NCBI RefSeq assembly: GCF_900090045.1
Contig: NW_021638300.1
Coordinates: forward strand, 38,705 to 102,704
DNA length: 64,000 nt
Direction of reading: 5' to 3'
From: Plasmodium malariae
Taxonomy: Eukaryota; Apicomplexa; Aconoidasida; Haemosporida; Plasmodiidae
In this document: one piece after another, positions 1 to 13,994 of the stretch
Layout: each line of letters opens with the position of its first letter
Position numbering within the stretch: the first letter of the stretch is position 1
The notes under the pieces: generated by a model
The model's database searches: none
What the model was told of the DNA's origin: nothing
Seen by the model: only the letters and a program-made list of their open reading frames with translations
Program-made: the position numbers and the translations under genes

Positions 1-458
1 TATTTTTCATAAGATTTTTATGGTATTTCTCATTCTTTAATGAAGTTCTACGTGATATTTTCTTTTTTCCTGTGACCCCCATTTCGCTCTCATGTACATT
101 ATATTTTTCTTGTATTCCGTTATTTGGTATCTCTCGTATTAAACGTACATTACTTGAATACTTATCCTTTGTACATTTTGCTAGTAATCGATAATATCTT
201 CCACACAATATTGTATCATGTTTGTATTTCTCTTCAAAACATGTGTTCCACTTGCTCTAAAAAAACAAAGAATATATTCATTATTTAAAATAATAATTAA
301 TTTTATTCAAACAAAAAGTATTAATAAAAAAAACACACAAAATTTTTGAATGAAACAAACTTAATTTAAAAATATTTCCTTACAGAATCATTATAAAATT
401 GGGAGATCCAAGTTAATAGGACAAAGGCGACAATTTTAATAAATAAGAGTAACTTCAT
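1..458 (-). CDS. Exported protein of the fam-l/fam-m superfamily, 3' part cut by the window edge
   Basis: Two-exon gene on the minus strand. Exon 1 is 384-458 (25 codons, hydrophobic, a recessed signal sequence) and ends at a GTAAGG donor. Exon 2 begins at 256 after a TTTTTTTAG acceptor, stays open and runs off the left edge. Both junctions are phase 0, as in the other copies here. Exon 2 carries the PEXEL-like site YRLLAK around residues 43-48, followed by the usual KDKYSSN-type stretch. The membrane part lies outside the window, so fam-l, fam-m or another type cannot be decided. Oddity: the four codons before this ATG read KEQT where other members have MEQK or similar, so the family's usual start ATG is AAG here and translation must begin four codons later. 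Function by family: export into the host red cell. Confidence 0.75.
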
Positions 459-900
459 TGTTTGTTCCTTGACGTTAATTACTTATATTTTAATATATTC
501 ATAAAATAATAACTTAACAATAGTAAAATATTAATTTAATGTTAAAGGATAACTTATTATTGATTTAATTTCTTTTTTCTATTCTATTTTATTTTTTCTT
601 AAAAACATGATAAAATATATATATATATAATTTTTTTGACAATAGAGACAAGTATAAATAACTTTAAATGTATATTATATAATTTTAATTTTATTTTTAA
701 AAAACTAATTTTAATTTAAATAGAATAACTTGAATTTATCCCTAAACATTCTGAATATATGATTAAATTATTTAATAGAGTAACTAAATAATGTTTTAAA
801 TTAAAACTTTAAAAAATAAAATAATAAAAAAATATAAAATTTTTCATATTTATAAATATAGATTTGATGCAGAATATTAACTGTAAATACTATAGTATAT

Positions 901-950
901 GTAGAATATAGAATATATAGAATATAGATATTACACTATTCTCTACATTG
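901..950 (-). promoter_or_regulatory. Upstream inverted-repeat element of the gene at 1-458
   Basis: A GTAGAATATAG-type run ends in ATTCTCTACATT, about 440 bp upstream of the start codon. Similar text recurs at nearly the same distance before most exported-protein genes in the window. A regulatory role is inferred from position and conservation only. Confidence 0.35.
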
Positions 951-3900
951 AAATGATTATAACTAATTTTGACAATGTTTTATTATTAATATAATTGTAT
1001 AAATATTATATATTGGAAAAACTTGTTATTATTGTTTAATGTTATTAATTTATATAATAATATTAATAATGATAAATATAAAAATCAAAATTTTAGCATA
1101 ACATCATATGATATATTAATTATAACAATATCATTCTTTAATGTTCTATAATATATTTAAAATATTTAATGTATTATATGGAACCAAATATATAAAACGT
1201 TTCATATCTTATTGGTGAATAAATTATAATTTTTTGTTTTTCTATAACAATTTTTTAAATTTCTTATTTTTAATTATTTATAATTTATAATATTATATGT
1301 AAATGTAATATTTTAAAATTGTATACATAATATATTATTTTTTTTTTTTTAATCATATATATAAAGAATAAATGTTAATATATATTCTGATGAACAATAA
1401 AATAAACAAGCTGAAAAAATAATGTAATTTTCAAATATATATATTATTACGATTATTTTTTCAATACATAATAAAAAGTATTTTTTTCCAAAAGGAATCA
1501 GTTATTTGATATATGCTTTTACATAATCTATTAGAATATTTCCATATATTTTTTATTTTTCCTTTATCAGGAACAATTTATAGACAATTTATTTCATTAT
1601 ATCTTCATTCTCTTTCATGTCACATATTTTCTTATGGTTACGCCTTTGTAAGCTTTTCTCTATTACTCTTATAGTATTTGTATTCATAAATTTTTTTTTT
1701 AATTCAGATAAATTAGCATGTTTAAACCAAAATGATTCTTTTTAATAATAATTCCTCGTCAAAAATGTTCTTACCTTGACAAAAAGTTCTTCAAGCTTAT
1801 ATATTTACAATTCATTTTTTTCATCATGTTTAACATGATTATTTTATATCTTCCTTTGTATCTGAAGGATTTTATTTTTTATTGAAATAATTTAAACTCT
1901 TCATATTTTTGATTGGTAAATATAAAAAAAAGACATTTTGTTTTATGTGTATATTTTATTCATATGTTCTTCTAATTTCATTATATGTATTATTGCAAAT
2001 AATTGTGCCGCTAATATTTTTATTTTACAATTATGAAATTCACTAAAATATTCTTTATCTTTTAAACTTCCTAAATTATTGTTAACGAACATTCTTTAAC
2101 TCCGATACCACACATATGTATTTCTCTTTTATATATCTTAATCAATTTCATAAATCATCATTTAAAATATTATTCTAGTATGAATAATTTCTTCATTAGT
2201 CATTTATTTATTCATATTTCTACATTTTCTCTACAAAATATAAAGCAGTGAAATTTACAGTTCATAATGTTCACTTATCCTCTTATATATACATAAGTTT
2301 TTTTATTCATTCTTTCCATATAATCTATTAAATATGTAATTGAACTTATATGTTGCCTACTATTTTATTCTATAACTCGTTTTATATTTGTATAATAAAT
2401 TAAAATTTCATAACGCATTTTTTAAATTCAAATTAAACTCATTTATACAATATATATAGTTGTTTTTTTTTCATGTTTTCCAAGTAATCCTACATATATT
2501 TCTAAATAATATCACTTTTTAAATACTCATTTATCATTTTTTCATTGATATGATACTTCTATATTTATATTCATAATACAGTTTTTATCCTTTTTTTTTT
2601 TTTTTTAAATATATTTCTATATTCATGTATAACCATTTCTTGATTTCAGCTATCCTTTTTACAATCTCAATGGCAACATAAGCTGTTGGATCCTTTTAAG
2701 TTTATGAAGGAAAATATTAATTACCTATTATTAATAGTTTATTAAATATTTTTTTTTTTTCTTAGTTTTTCATAAATTATAAGTATAAATAATGATATCA
2801 ATAATTTGAGATTAGGTTTTTTCTATAAGCGGAATTTTATATAGAATATTGAGTTAAAAAGAACAATATGTAAAGGCTATTATGTTATATTAGAATCCAT
2901 AGAAACTTTTTATTTTATATTTAATATTAGGTAAAAGTACTTATGTATTTTTTATTATTGTATATTAAAAACAAAGATTCTAATCTAGAATAAATACTAT
3001 ATAATTTCCTTTTTATTCTGTAACACCAACTTGAAGAATTACCTATGTACTAAAAAAGTAAATTAAAATTTGTTTTGAAACTATATATTAATATAAATTA
3101 ATAAATTTTTAATAAAAATTTAATTTACATATTTTACATGGAAATGTACAAATTGTGTTTTATACTCTTGCATTTTATATATGGCAAACTTTATAAATGT
3201 AAAATCTCGTATTTGCAAACAAAAAAAAATATTAATACTTGACAAAATGTATCAAAAAATCTATAAATAATGTCATATTAATAATTGTTCTAAACAAAAC
3301 GGCATGCTATGTAATATATCACATATAAGTACATTTAAAATCAGCAAAATAATGATAATTATGTATATTCATAATTAATTGGTGAATTTATAAAAATTCT
3401 TCAAAAGAATGAAATAGAAATATAAAAATATATTAAGATTAAAGCACAGAAATATAAAATTAAAGACAAATAGAGATTTCAATAAAATGAAAATAGTTAT
3501 TAAAAAGAAGTTCCGTGAACTATGGTAATTTACAGTGAAGACAATAACTTTTTCAAAGACTTTTAATAATTATTCGTAAAAAAGGGCATATTGAATTAAG
3601 ATGAAAAATAATAAAAAAATATAATTACTAAAATTATTAAAATATACATCACTACTGAATTAGAGGAATTCCTAATTTTTTCACATAATCAAAAATAAAT
3701 AAGTTGTAGTTATATAATTACTTAACCTATGCATCTGAGAAGATGGCGTTTTAATCTTATCCTTTTTTGTTAAAAATACAAACACTTTCTTATATGAGAA
3801 CAAAATACTTATGATTTCTATACTGTTAAAAATATTTTGATTCGTTAGTTATAAAATACATTCCATGAAATAATAAATGCGAATCATAGTTAATTTAAAA

Positions 3901-4970
3901 TTTATATTACTTAAAAATGATTTTAATTATACCAATGAGATGTTATACGATATAAACATAAATAATATTAAAAAAAAAAAAAAAAATTTATTTCAAAAAA
4001 ATGATCTACAAATAACTGAATAAATTTATTTCATTAATTTAATATATTAATGATATAAAAATATAAATATAATATATAGTTCATTAATATAGTAATATCT
4101 GTATAATATATATTTAATTTATTTATACAAAATAGAAATAATTGTATTATTAAGGACAAATAATAAATGATAATATGTTTTAAGTTTTCTTTTAATTTTA
4201 ATGATTTATAATTTCCAAGCCATTAATCATTTATAAATAATACATAATGGAAAAGATATGTTTTTTTATTATATATTTATAGTTTCACATTTATACAATG
4301 AAATAAAAACTAAAAGCTAGTTTATATTATTTTTACAATAAATATGATTTGTTGAATATTTATCAAAATTTTATATTATATAATAATTATTAAGTCTTTT
4401 TTTTATTAAAATATATACATTTATACATATATATATCAATTTAATATAAAACATTCATTCCCGTATATAGAATACAAAAGACGGCATATCTATTTTTAAT
4501 TTAAAATCATTAACTGATTTTCTTAAAAACCTAATAAAACAATAATATTAGACCAGAAAAAGATACAAAATAAAAAGAAAAATAGTTTAGTATAATTATA
4601 TATTATAGCAGTTCCACATAATTATTTGAACTGTTCAATTATATATTCGTTCTAAAGCATAAATATATATATTCATAGAAATATATCCTAATACACAAAT
4701 ATATATGTTATACCATAACATGTAGATAAGAAAAACACGTTAATTAAAATCCAAATTAGGAAAATTTAAAACATACTAATAAACAAATAAACGTAAATGA
4801 TATATTTTTATTGTTGTATATAAGGTGTTCAGGTACACATATGTGCACTTATAATATAATATGATATTAATTATATATATGCTTCTTAAGTATCTGACTA
4901 AAATTTCTACAATTATTTCGTCATATTGATGAATTCATTACAAAAAAGTATATATAGCTGATTATACAAT
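951..4970. other. Intergenic, with a possible decayed gene at 1.5-2.7 kb
   Basis: No intact gene. Between about 1500 and 2700 the minus strand is purine-rich and less simple than its surroundings. It holds short open pieces such as KRIAEIKKWLYMNIEIY (near 2610-2670) and QRRNHKKICDMKENEDIM (near 1595-1660), broken by stops and frame changes. I do not recognise the family. The rest is AT-rich sequence with homopolymer tracts, for example at 2591-2606 and 3970-3985. At about 4140-4180 lies the segment shared about 800-890 bp downstream of many exported-protein genes here. Confidence 0.4.
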
Positions 4971-5856
4971 TTACTTAGTCATTAATTTAATTTTGTTATA
5001 TTTTTCATTATTTCTTAAGATCTTATACAATCCAGTAATAAGCATAACTGATAACGTAATCATAATTACGCTAAATAATGCTAAGTAAATATAAAATTGT
5101 TCAATCTCCTTCAACTGTTCTATAGATTTATACAATTCACCAATTAATGGGATACTTTCAATATTATTCTTTATACTACCCCAAAATGCGAATGTTGGTA
5201 ATATTGATAATCCCACACCAAATAAGAAAAAAATAAAAAATTGAGCAACTCCAAAACCGTAACTTCTAAATTTTATTTTTTTTAAAGCTTTGTCACAAAT
5301 TCTTCTATTTCGTTCAACTAAATTATCATAATTTTTCTTTTTTATCCATTTTTTTTCAAAATGGAAATGTTTTCCATCGAACATTCCACTATCATAATCC
5401 ACAACTTCTGTATAATATTGCGCCTTATTTAATAAATTTCTATTAATTTTTTTGTTATTTTCGTTGGCCCATTTCTCACTACTAGATACATAATTTTTTT
5501 TGCACCTTTCATTATTTAGTGAATCCCCTTTTAAATGCGCAATATTTGAATCCTTATCTAGTTTATATTTTGCTAATAATCGATATTTTCTTATACCTAA
5601 TTTTCTATCATTATTGTAGTTGTCATAGAAATATTTGTTAAACTTTCCCTAAAAAATCAATATATTTTTAATTTAAATAATAATTAATTTATGTTAAATA
5701 ACAGTATTAATAAAAATAATATAGTGAGAATATTTAAAATAAATATTTCCTTATATATTATTTTTTTATTACGTTATTGCTAAGATCACATATCCAAGTT
5801 AAACCTATGAAAGCATATATTTTAATAAATAAGAATAACTTAATTTTATGTTCCAT
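4971..5856 (-). CDS. fam-m-type exported protein (GKHFHFEKK type)
   Basis: Two-exon gene of 253 residues. Exon 1 is 5773-5856 (MEHKIKLFLF..., 28 codons, hydrophobic signal). The donor is GTAATA. Exon 2 is 4971-5648 after a TTTTTTAG acceptor, and both junctions are phase 0. Exon 2 opens with GKFNKYFYDN and has a PEXEL-like YRLLAKYK site around residues 54-61. The family core LNKAQYYTEVVDYDSG, MFDGKHFHFEKKWIKKK follows around residues 105-135. Two membrane segments come next (YGFGVAQFFIFFLFGVGLS, then IYLALFSVIMITLSVMLITG), and the end is the basic YKILRNNEKYNKIKLM tail. The reading frame is intact. The family is known as a P. malariae-lineage subtelomeric set of exported proteins of unknown molecular function. 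I believe this type is the one called fam-m, but the letter is from memory. The second, same-strand copy of this type is at 40034. Confidence 0.85.
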
Positions 5857-6232
5857 AATAAAGGTCTATAATATTCTAATATATAAAGTAAGTAAAAATT
5901 AACAATATTAATATAATATATTTTTAATGATAAAATGCATTATTAGTTTTTATAAATTAAAATTGATAGTCCTTTTTAAATACCTAATAAAATATATTAA
6001 GTGTAATACATTTTATTACAAGGACAAAAAAAGTTTTTAGAACATATAATAAATTATTTACATAATTTTATTTTAATGTAAATAATTTATTCAATAATAA
6101 AATAATCTTAGTTCATTGAAAAATATTCAAAAATAAAAAATAAAAAATAAAATAATTATGTAATATAATGTAATAATTAAATAACTTTATTATTAAAACT
6201 TTTTAAAATAAAAAATGATTTCTAAATATTTA

Positions 6233-6283
6233 TATATAGAGAGTTTATATAGATTATAGATAATATATAACATAGATAATTAA
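6233..6283 (-). promoter_or_regulatory. Weak copy of the upstream element of the gene at 4971-5856
   Basis: A TATAGAGAGTTTATATAG, GATTATAGATAA run about 380 bp upstream of the start. The position fits the series, but the right arm seen in other copies is poorly kept. Confidence 0.2.
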
Positions 6284-7567
6284 TTCATCTTTAAAGAAAT
6301 AGAATAATTGCTATTTCATAAATGTTACAAATTAATAATTTTTATTTTATATAAGTTATGTTTTTGAAATTTTTTTATTATTTCATGAAATGTATTAATT
6401 ATTATAATAATAGTAATAATAGATGAAAATAACAATATATGACATATCGTTTTGTGTTATTAATATTACAACCATCGGTTACTAGGATAAAATATGTATT
6501 CTTGTTTGTTTTATAACATATTTTAAAATAATAAACATAATAAATAATATATGATAAAATATATATTTTAAGACTAATTAAAGATTCATCTTTTATTATT
6601 ACAGTATAAATTTTAATTATATATATTTTATACTATAATTTTTAAATTAAAGGTTTTTAATTTTACAAACATAATTTTTTTTATTTTATTTACATATATA
6701 TATATATATATATTTATGTGTATTTTGATGAAATTTGATTAAAGAAAAGAAAAGTGACGATATACATAAATTATTTTATAAAATATAATAGCATCAAAAA
6801 GTTCTTAATCTAAATATGTATTAGTTTAATTCAATTAAGAATAAAAATACATATTTTTTGATTAGTGAATTATTTTATACTAAATTATTAAGTCATTCCT
6901 ATGTAGTACAATTAAGCAGTTGTGACAAGAATGTAATATATGTATTTAATCTTAGTTTCATTAGTAAAACTCTGTAATACAAAAATTAATAATATTCTAC
7001 TAACAAATCTCCTTGAATTTAAAACTTTACTAACGCAATTTTATAATATCCTTCCTTTAATCATAATCCTAGGACAAAATCCTTACATATGTATATATAT
7101 CAAATGCATAAAAAATATTATTTCGTAAAATATCATAACTTTATATATTTATAATGAAAAAAAAAATTAATGTTCTTACTACAATTTTCATTAACAAAAT
7201 GATCAATATTTCTTTTGTATTTTTATGCAAATATTCAATTCAAAATATCCAGTTTCAGCTCTGTATATCCGAATAAATGGAATACTTAATATTTTTCTTG
7301 TATAAGTAATATATTTTCAAATTTACGTACCTCATGCTTAACAAGTTTAATAGAAATCATAATTTAAGTTTTATTTTTGAAATTACGGGAAAGCATTTTT
7401 GGAAATACTATAATTATTCATACTAAAATACTCATATATAAATATCACAAAAATTTATATAACCTATCCTTATGTAAGTAATCCTTATATACATAATAGA
7501 GAGTAATATTTTAATTATTACTTATAATAGCTTATAAAATTAGTAAAATAATTATTGAACATGTATG

Positions 7568-7569
<2 letters not shown>

Positions 7570-7601
<32 letters not shown>
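7570..7601. repeat. AT dinucleotide microsatellite
   Basis: About 16 uninterrupted TA units. Confidence 0.9.
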
Positions 7602-7603
<2 letters not shown>

Positions 7604-8350
7604 AATTACTATTGCAATAGATTTATATTTTTAAAAGGAAGTGTAGTGTTTGAAAAAAATCTTAGTCATTAATATAAATTAATTATATTTTTCCATATAT
7701 ATAAGTTTCCATTAATTCCCTATTAAAAGCATAAAGAAAAAATTCATTGAATAACAAATGTATAAATAATCATCTATATATATTGATCTCATAAGTACAA
7801 ATAAAATTTATCCTTAAAATTTACTTAAATATTATATTATGAATAACTTAATTTCATTATATATATTTTACTCATTTTAACTATATACATGTATTTTCAG
7901 AAAGAAGAAAATAAGTAATTTCTGTATTATGCATTTCAATATTAGGCTAACTCTGGTTCAAATATATATTAGCTACATAGTGTCGATAACAAATATTTAT
8001 ATTACCCGTCTATTACATATATATAAGTAATATTTATTAAAAATAATTAACTTCATATATAATATAATATAAATAATAAGATATCAATCTTGATATAAAC
8101 CACTCTTTTAATTCAAATATGTTATAAATTATTATATTCTTAAGGAGCTATTAATATTTCATTCTAATAAGTAAAATTATATTAGTACATATGAATATAT
8201 CCTAATTAAAATATCGAAAAAAAAAAAAATATATATATATAATAAAAATATTTTGGTATTTAATTTTGTAATATGTATTTCTCATTATAATTTTTATTTC
8301 AAAATAGTTCTTGTTAAAAATACATTAATATAAAAAATAAATATGAAACC

Positions 8351-8369
8351 AAAAAAAAAAAAAAAAAAA
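8351..8369. repeat. Poly-A tract
   Basis: Nineteen consecutive A residues, at the left edge of the duplicated non-coding block. Confidence 0.9.
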
Positions 8370-8399
8370 TTAACAAAAATAATAGTAAAATTTTCACTA

Positions 8400-11300
8400 T
8401 TCTGCTCTATCTTGTAAATGAATTAATTATTTATATTCATAATTACATGCCAGAGTTGTTTATATACAGTCTGCATTAATACATATATACATTTCCTAAT
8501 GTGCTTATTTATTGGTGTAGAATATTATAAACATGGGTATCTACGAGTAATTCCACGTCAGAATATTTATACATATATTTATAAATAAAGGGTGCTACTT
8601 CGATTTAGACTAAATTAACTTTTACATTTGTCTTTATATGTTTACATTTTTTACATTCTTATTTGTTATTTCTCAGTTCTTACAATAAATGTACAATATA
8701 AAAAACCCTCTAAAAAAATCATACATAAATGTATTCAAAAGTTTACAATTTTGACTCGATATAGAATGGGGATACACTTGAATTATTATTTTTTACGAAT
8801 TAATTTAAACAACCTCCTGTACAGGAGGATTAATATATATTTTTGTTCTTAATCGTTTTAATTATTAACAACATTAAGAGATCATCTCTTTCAATAAACT
8901 TTATGCATTGGTGATATTCTCCTTTTCGTTCATAAGAACTTTATCATATATTTTATACTTTCATATTCACATAAACTTACAATTACATGCAAATAACTAA
9001 AACGGGGGAACATCAGAAGGTAGTCAGAGACATAACGAATGAATAAATTTTTAGGACACAACATTTGTATATATATATTTATTTATTTATTTACGTGCTT
9101 CCTGTTATGACTTTTCAATATAAGCACTATAACATGTGCAAGAAAATCTAGTACATGAAAAATAAAAAAATATATATATACATGCCTTATGCATACGTAA
9201 GCGTACATCTATGAATAATGATATTCGATGAGAGTACACAACATGAACGAAATTGTTAACCCATATTTTTTCATTTATTTATATACTTAAAATTACTTAA
9301 TGACGATAAATACCCTATTTGATATATTTTATTTTAAATGATTTTAATATACATTGGTGTCTTTATAAATGTATTCTTCTTATGAGTTCTTTCGTTCGTT
9401 TCACATATGTACGGTACAACATAAAAAAAAATCTACATATATATATATGAAGCTCATCCATCAAAAGGAACTGCCATAATGATTTCATAAGAAAAAGTAG
9501 ATAAATGAAGTTGTAAAAAATATATTTCATTTGTTTTATTAGTTATTATTATTTTTGTGTACCATCTGTTTATGGAAGAAAACATGCCTCTATCAACCGT
9601 ATTATAAATATAGATAAATAATTCAATATATTTTTCACGCTTAAAAAAAAAAGATGTGCCTTTTGAAATGTAGAAATATAAATGTATTAAAATATATAAA
9701 TGGATACATTACATTATGTAGGTATACATATTTATATATAGTCACGCGCCCATACGCATTTACATACATGTATGTTCATCTCCAATGTATATATACATGG
9801 CATATCAGAATAGATGACATATATAAATTTTTTGAAAACAATAGTTATCAACTTTTATATCTCTAATTCCCAACAAATTATATAATTAATTTCTTAATTT
9901 TTATATTTTCACCCTTTCATACATGCTAAGGAAAAAAAAAATAATTTAGGAAAATGTTGTAAAGAGACACACAACCATTTTATTTCTGTCTGTTTTTCAC
10001 AAAACACTTGTGTGTATATCCATTTTCCTTTTTAGAAAAACATCTTTGTAATTTCTGTTTGAACTTAAAAAAAAACGGAAAAAAAAATTATCTTAAAATA
10101 TCCAACTGTATATATACATTGTGTATCAGTATTAATCATATTTTATTATATTTTACTTTTTTTTATTTTACTGGAGCCACTTTTCCATGGACTTATCAGA
10201 TAATGTTTATCTCCTTTTTTATTCCTCTTTTAACATAACCTTCTTTCAGGATGATTAATTTATCTTGATAAAGATACAGTTAACCTATAAAAAGAAAGCG
10301 TATAATTCATGTACACAGCGATAATTCCCTCAATTCTCATATTTTATATTTATTAGAATTTATGCATTTACATTTCATTAATATTTAAGCCTATAATTAA
10401 AAGCAGTACATCAAGTGAAAAAAATAAAATAAGTATACCAATTAGTATTACATACATTAATACAATTATTATAAAAGTTCTATCTTATACTTACCATACA
10501 TTGACATTTTTACAATTGTTAAGCTAAATTTATAATTTATCATATTTTTAAAAATTTATACACAAGGAAATACTATTACAATTTATTAATATATTATTTT
10601 TTTATTTTAATTTTTTACATTCTAACTTCAAAAAAAAAGAAAGACAAAAAGTTGGGTTAAAGTGAGATAAAAGGGAGAAAAGAAAATTTGAAATAAAGAA
10701 AATTTTAGGGATATATATACATGTACATTTTATATTATATCCTCATTCATACATGTATATACATAAAAAGCGTTCAAAAAAAATGAAAAAAAAAAGATAA
10801 AACTGTATATATAAACAGAAGAAACTCCAAAATGAAACAATATGTATATAATAAAATCAAACATACATTAAAATATATACATCGAAGTATATAATAGATA
10901 TGGGAAAGAAGCTAAAAAGAACAAGAAGAAATCAATCGTTACTAAATTTTTATTGTAAAATACATTAAAGAAAAAAAGTGAAAATTTTTTTATGTTTATA
11001 CCTTGTATTATATGCATATTCTTCAATTTATCTTTATATTTAAAAAAAAAAAACTTATTATAACATTAGAACAATGCTATGTATTGACATACAATGTCAT
11101 TTTATATATAAAACTTTCATTAAAAGAGAGTATTATATGTTGTTTTTTTCATATGGTTATATATCACAGTTCAGTAACTTATATGTCTGTCTATATTAAA
11201 ATGTAAAATTAAAAAGAAAGAATATTTTAAAAAATTCATAATATACGAATTAAATTCTTATATAATACTCTAATAATACATATGTAATTTGTTCACAGAT

Positions 11301-11400
11301 TTATATGATATTTATTTATTTATATGTTTGTTCTCCTATACTAATCTTTGTATATTGCAATTATCTATAATTAACAAATAAAAAGGTTCCTTTTAAATAT
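8400..11400. repeat. Duplicated non-coding block, copy 1 (partner at 23.6-26.5 kb)
   Basis: By eye, long stretches align in order with 23620-26480. One anchor is ATATAAATGGATACATTACA at about 9691, matched by a near-identical run at about 24912. Others are TGAAGCTCATCCATCAAAAG (9448) with TGAAGCTCAGTCATAAAAAG (24665), and a TTCAAAAGTTTACAATTTTGAC region (8736) matched at 23958. Open frames inside (9654-9866, 10008-10238, 11003-11206) are not kept between the copies because indels break them, so I treat the block as non-coding. The base content is slightly richer in G and C than the neighbouring DNA. Both copies sit 2-3 kb left of a fam-l-type gene. Its role is unknown. Confidence 0.65.
8813..8828. 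repeat. Perfect 16-bp GC-rich palindrome
   Basis: CCTCCTGTACAGGAGG reads the same on both strands and is unusually GC-rich for this DNA. The paralogous position near 24030 keeps the flanks but not the palindrome. Confidence 0.7.
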
Positions 11401-13994
11401 CGTTTACAGCTGTTTTTTAATTAATATACTTTATACGCTTTGCTTAAATTAACATATTACTTTATTTTGAAATGTCACTTTTTCTTAAATTATAATATTA
11501 TCTAAATTTGAAAAACGTCTTAGAAGAATATAATATGATTGTGCGTTACTATAGTAATCCTGTTTAAAAGTCAGTGCAACTAAAAATATTAATTATCTGT
11601 AACTTTGTTTTCATATGATATAAAAATATAATTTTTATATATCATTATCTGTTGACACAAAAGTAACCATAAAAATCATAATCAAAAATAATATTAGACC
11701 ACTTCATTTATAATTACAATAAATAATAATATTTTAATTATAGTGTTCTTTGAAATATATATTCTATGAATTCCGCGGAAACGTACAAATAGTTACAACA
11801 AATATGACTTCTTATGTGTAATGTTCCTTTTGTATAATTATCATCCTATATTCAATTAAAATAATTATATAAAAATATAGAAATATACAAATTGTTCTTT
11901 GATTTATCCATAGTATCTTATATTTACTTGGGCTTCTGTAATAACCTTCGAAGTCTAGTATATAATTATAATTCTGTTAATATTATTTGATAGAATATTT
12001 GTATAAAACTTGTAAAATATTTTAAACAGTTTTTATAAATTCATAAATCATTTTTATTATATATATAATCTAAAAAAATTTTAAATTCATGCATATTTCA
12101 AATTATTATGAACAATATAACAATAAATATATAAGTTATTTTATGACATTAAAAAAATGACACAATTGTAATAAATTTCCTTTCGATATTTCTTCCCAAT
12201 CTTTTAAGTAAATAAGTATCGATATTCTCAATTTTCACATTGCCTTTTATTAAAAAATTACCATATAAAATAGAATTGATTCTAATTCAATTAATTATTT
12301 TTTTTTTAATATAGTTGTTAATGTAAAAGTAAAAAAATACATTATCACAATAATTTATGCCATATATATGCTTATATTTTATTAATAGAAAAAGATATTC
12401 TATTCAAATAAAATAACATTTAATATTAATAATATATATATAAATATATATGTTTTTTATTTAAACAATAATTAGAAATATTTTCGCTGTCATACAAAAT
12501 TTTCTATATATGATGTTATTATGATATTTACTATATAAGTATGCATTTATAAAAAATGGGATATCTATGTGTTAAGAGATTAAACAATATATTTTTAAAT
12601 TCATTCTATTATTGCAACTAAATTATATATTAAAGTTATATTATGAGTTTGTTTAGAAAATATGAAAAATCAAATTTAATATGTGAATTGTATTTATTAA
12701 ATTTACTCAAAAACGGTTGAGAGAAGAAACATATTTTTTAAATTTTTTAACTAAACAGTAAAAAAAAAATAGATTAAATTTTACATTATGCCTTATTTAA
12801 AAATATATAAAAAATATAAAAAATATTACGCATTCATAAGTTATATATTAGAACAAAATATTCTTTAACATTTATTTTGTTTAAAAATTGTCATTATTTT
12901 TTAAAGAAATTATTAATTAATATAAACTTTATTATTATATACATTTAAAATTATTTTAACAATTTACATCATATATTTATGGAAAGTGCGTAAAGAGCAC
13001 GAATATGTAATTCTTTATTTACAAATAATTACATGTTTTTACAACTGTATATATTTTTTTTCATTATGCTTAATTAAAATTTTTATTTTACCCTCATATA
13101 ATGTATTTTTCTAAATTTACTATTACGAGATAAACATAAAAATAAAACTAAATTTCGACATATTAACTAATAATATCTGATTAAATTCAAATCGTTATTT
13201 TAATGATTCAATGACGTAGGATATATATAAAATTCATAATATATTTATATAAAAATTTTCAATAAAATATATATAAAAATAGTTTTTAAATATTAATTAA
13301 TAATTCATTTAATCATTATAGCAATGCGATATATGCATTTAACTCTTTAATTGCAAATAATTAATTTTATGAATATAGTAAACTATTATAGATCATTCAT
13401 ATTTTAATATGATATTATTTTTTTTTTAAAGTAAATAACAAAACATGCATATATACACATGCATGGGAACAAAACACTTTCAGTATATTTCATTAAAAAT
13501 AAAAAAAATCACGTTCATTTTTACCCAAAAAATAACAAAAAATATTTTTAATTTAGTTAATATATAATAGTGTTACTGTGAAATATTGAAAATTAGAATG
13601 TACAATATTTTATAATTCAAACATTGATTAACACCCTATTTAAAGACAATTATATAAATTGTCTTATTATATATGAGTTATAATATAAAAATATATATTT
13701 TTCATAAGAATCCATTGACATAATCACATATATTTACTAGTTCATAATGTATATTTAATAATTCTATAATAATTTCAGAATATATATGTTTAGAAAAAAG
13801 AAAAATTTTAAATTCACAAAAAAACAAAGAACATATATTTTAACTGTTGTATCCTAAAAATACCATATGTATATGGATACAAATGTAAAATATAAGAAAT
13901 TATGGGAATGTTTATTAGGCATATTAATAGGGATGATACATATATCAGTTCATATTGAAGATTACACAAACTAACATATTACTTATTATAGATT
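11401..13994. other. Intergenic, 3' side of the gene at 13995
   Basis: No supported gene. About 890 bp beyond the stop of the 13995 gene (near 13104-13155) is a TTTTCTAAATTTACTATTAC-type segment also seen downstream of the other fam-l-type genes. The rest is AT-rich with no recognisable structure. Confidence 0.45.

Larger units (their letters stand above)
5857..8399. other. Intergenic AT-rich DNA
   Basis: Contains the 5' flank of the gene at 4971-5856, with a weak version of the shared upstream element near 6233-6283. Otherwise I see AT-rich sequence, runs of A or T and a long AT dinucleotide repeat, and no gene I can support. Confidence 0.5.

Noticed and set aside
740..750. CCCTAAAC-like match to the Plasmodium telomere unit
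   Set aside because: A single short match with no tandem array.
6940..8852. Short plus-strand frames such as 6940-7128 and 8628-8852
   Set aside because: Low-complexity hydrophobic composition expected from AT-rich DNA, with no start context, splice pattern or paralogue support.
9654..9866. 70-residue frame, similar at places to the frame at 24872-25147
   Set aside because: Similarity is at the nucleotide level and the frames separate after a few codons through indels, so coding is unlikely.
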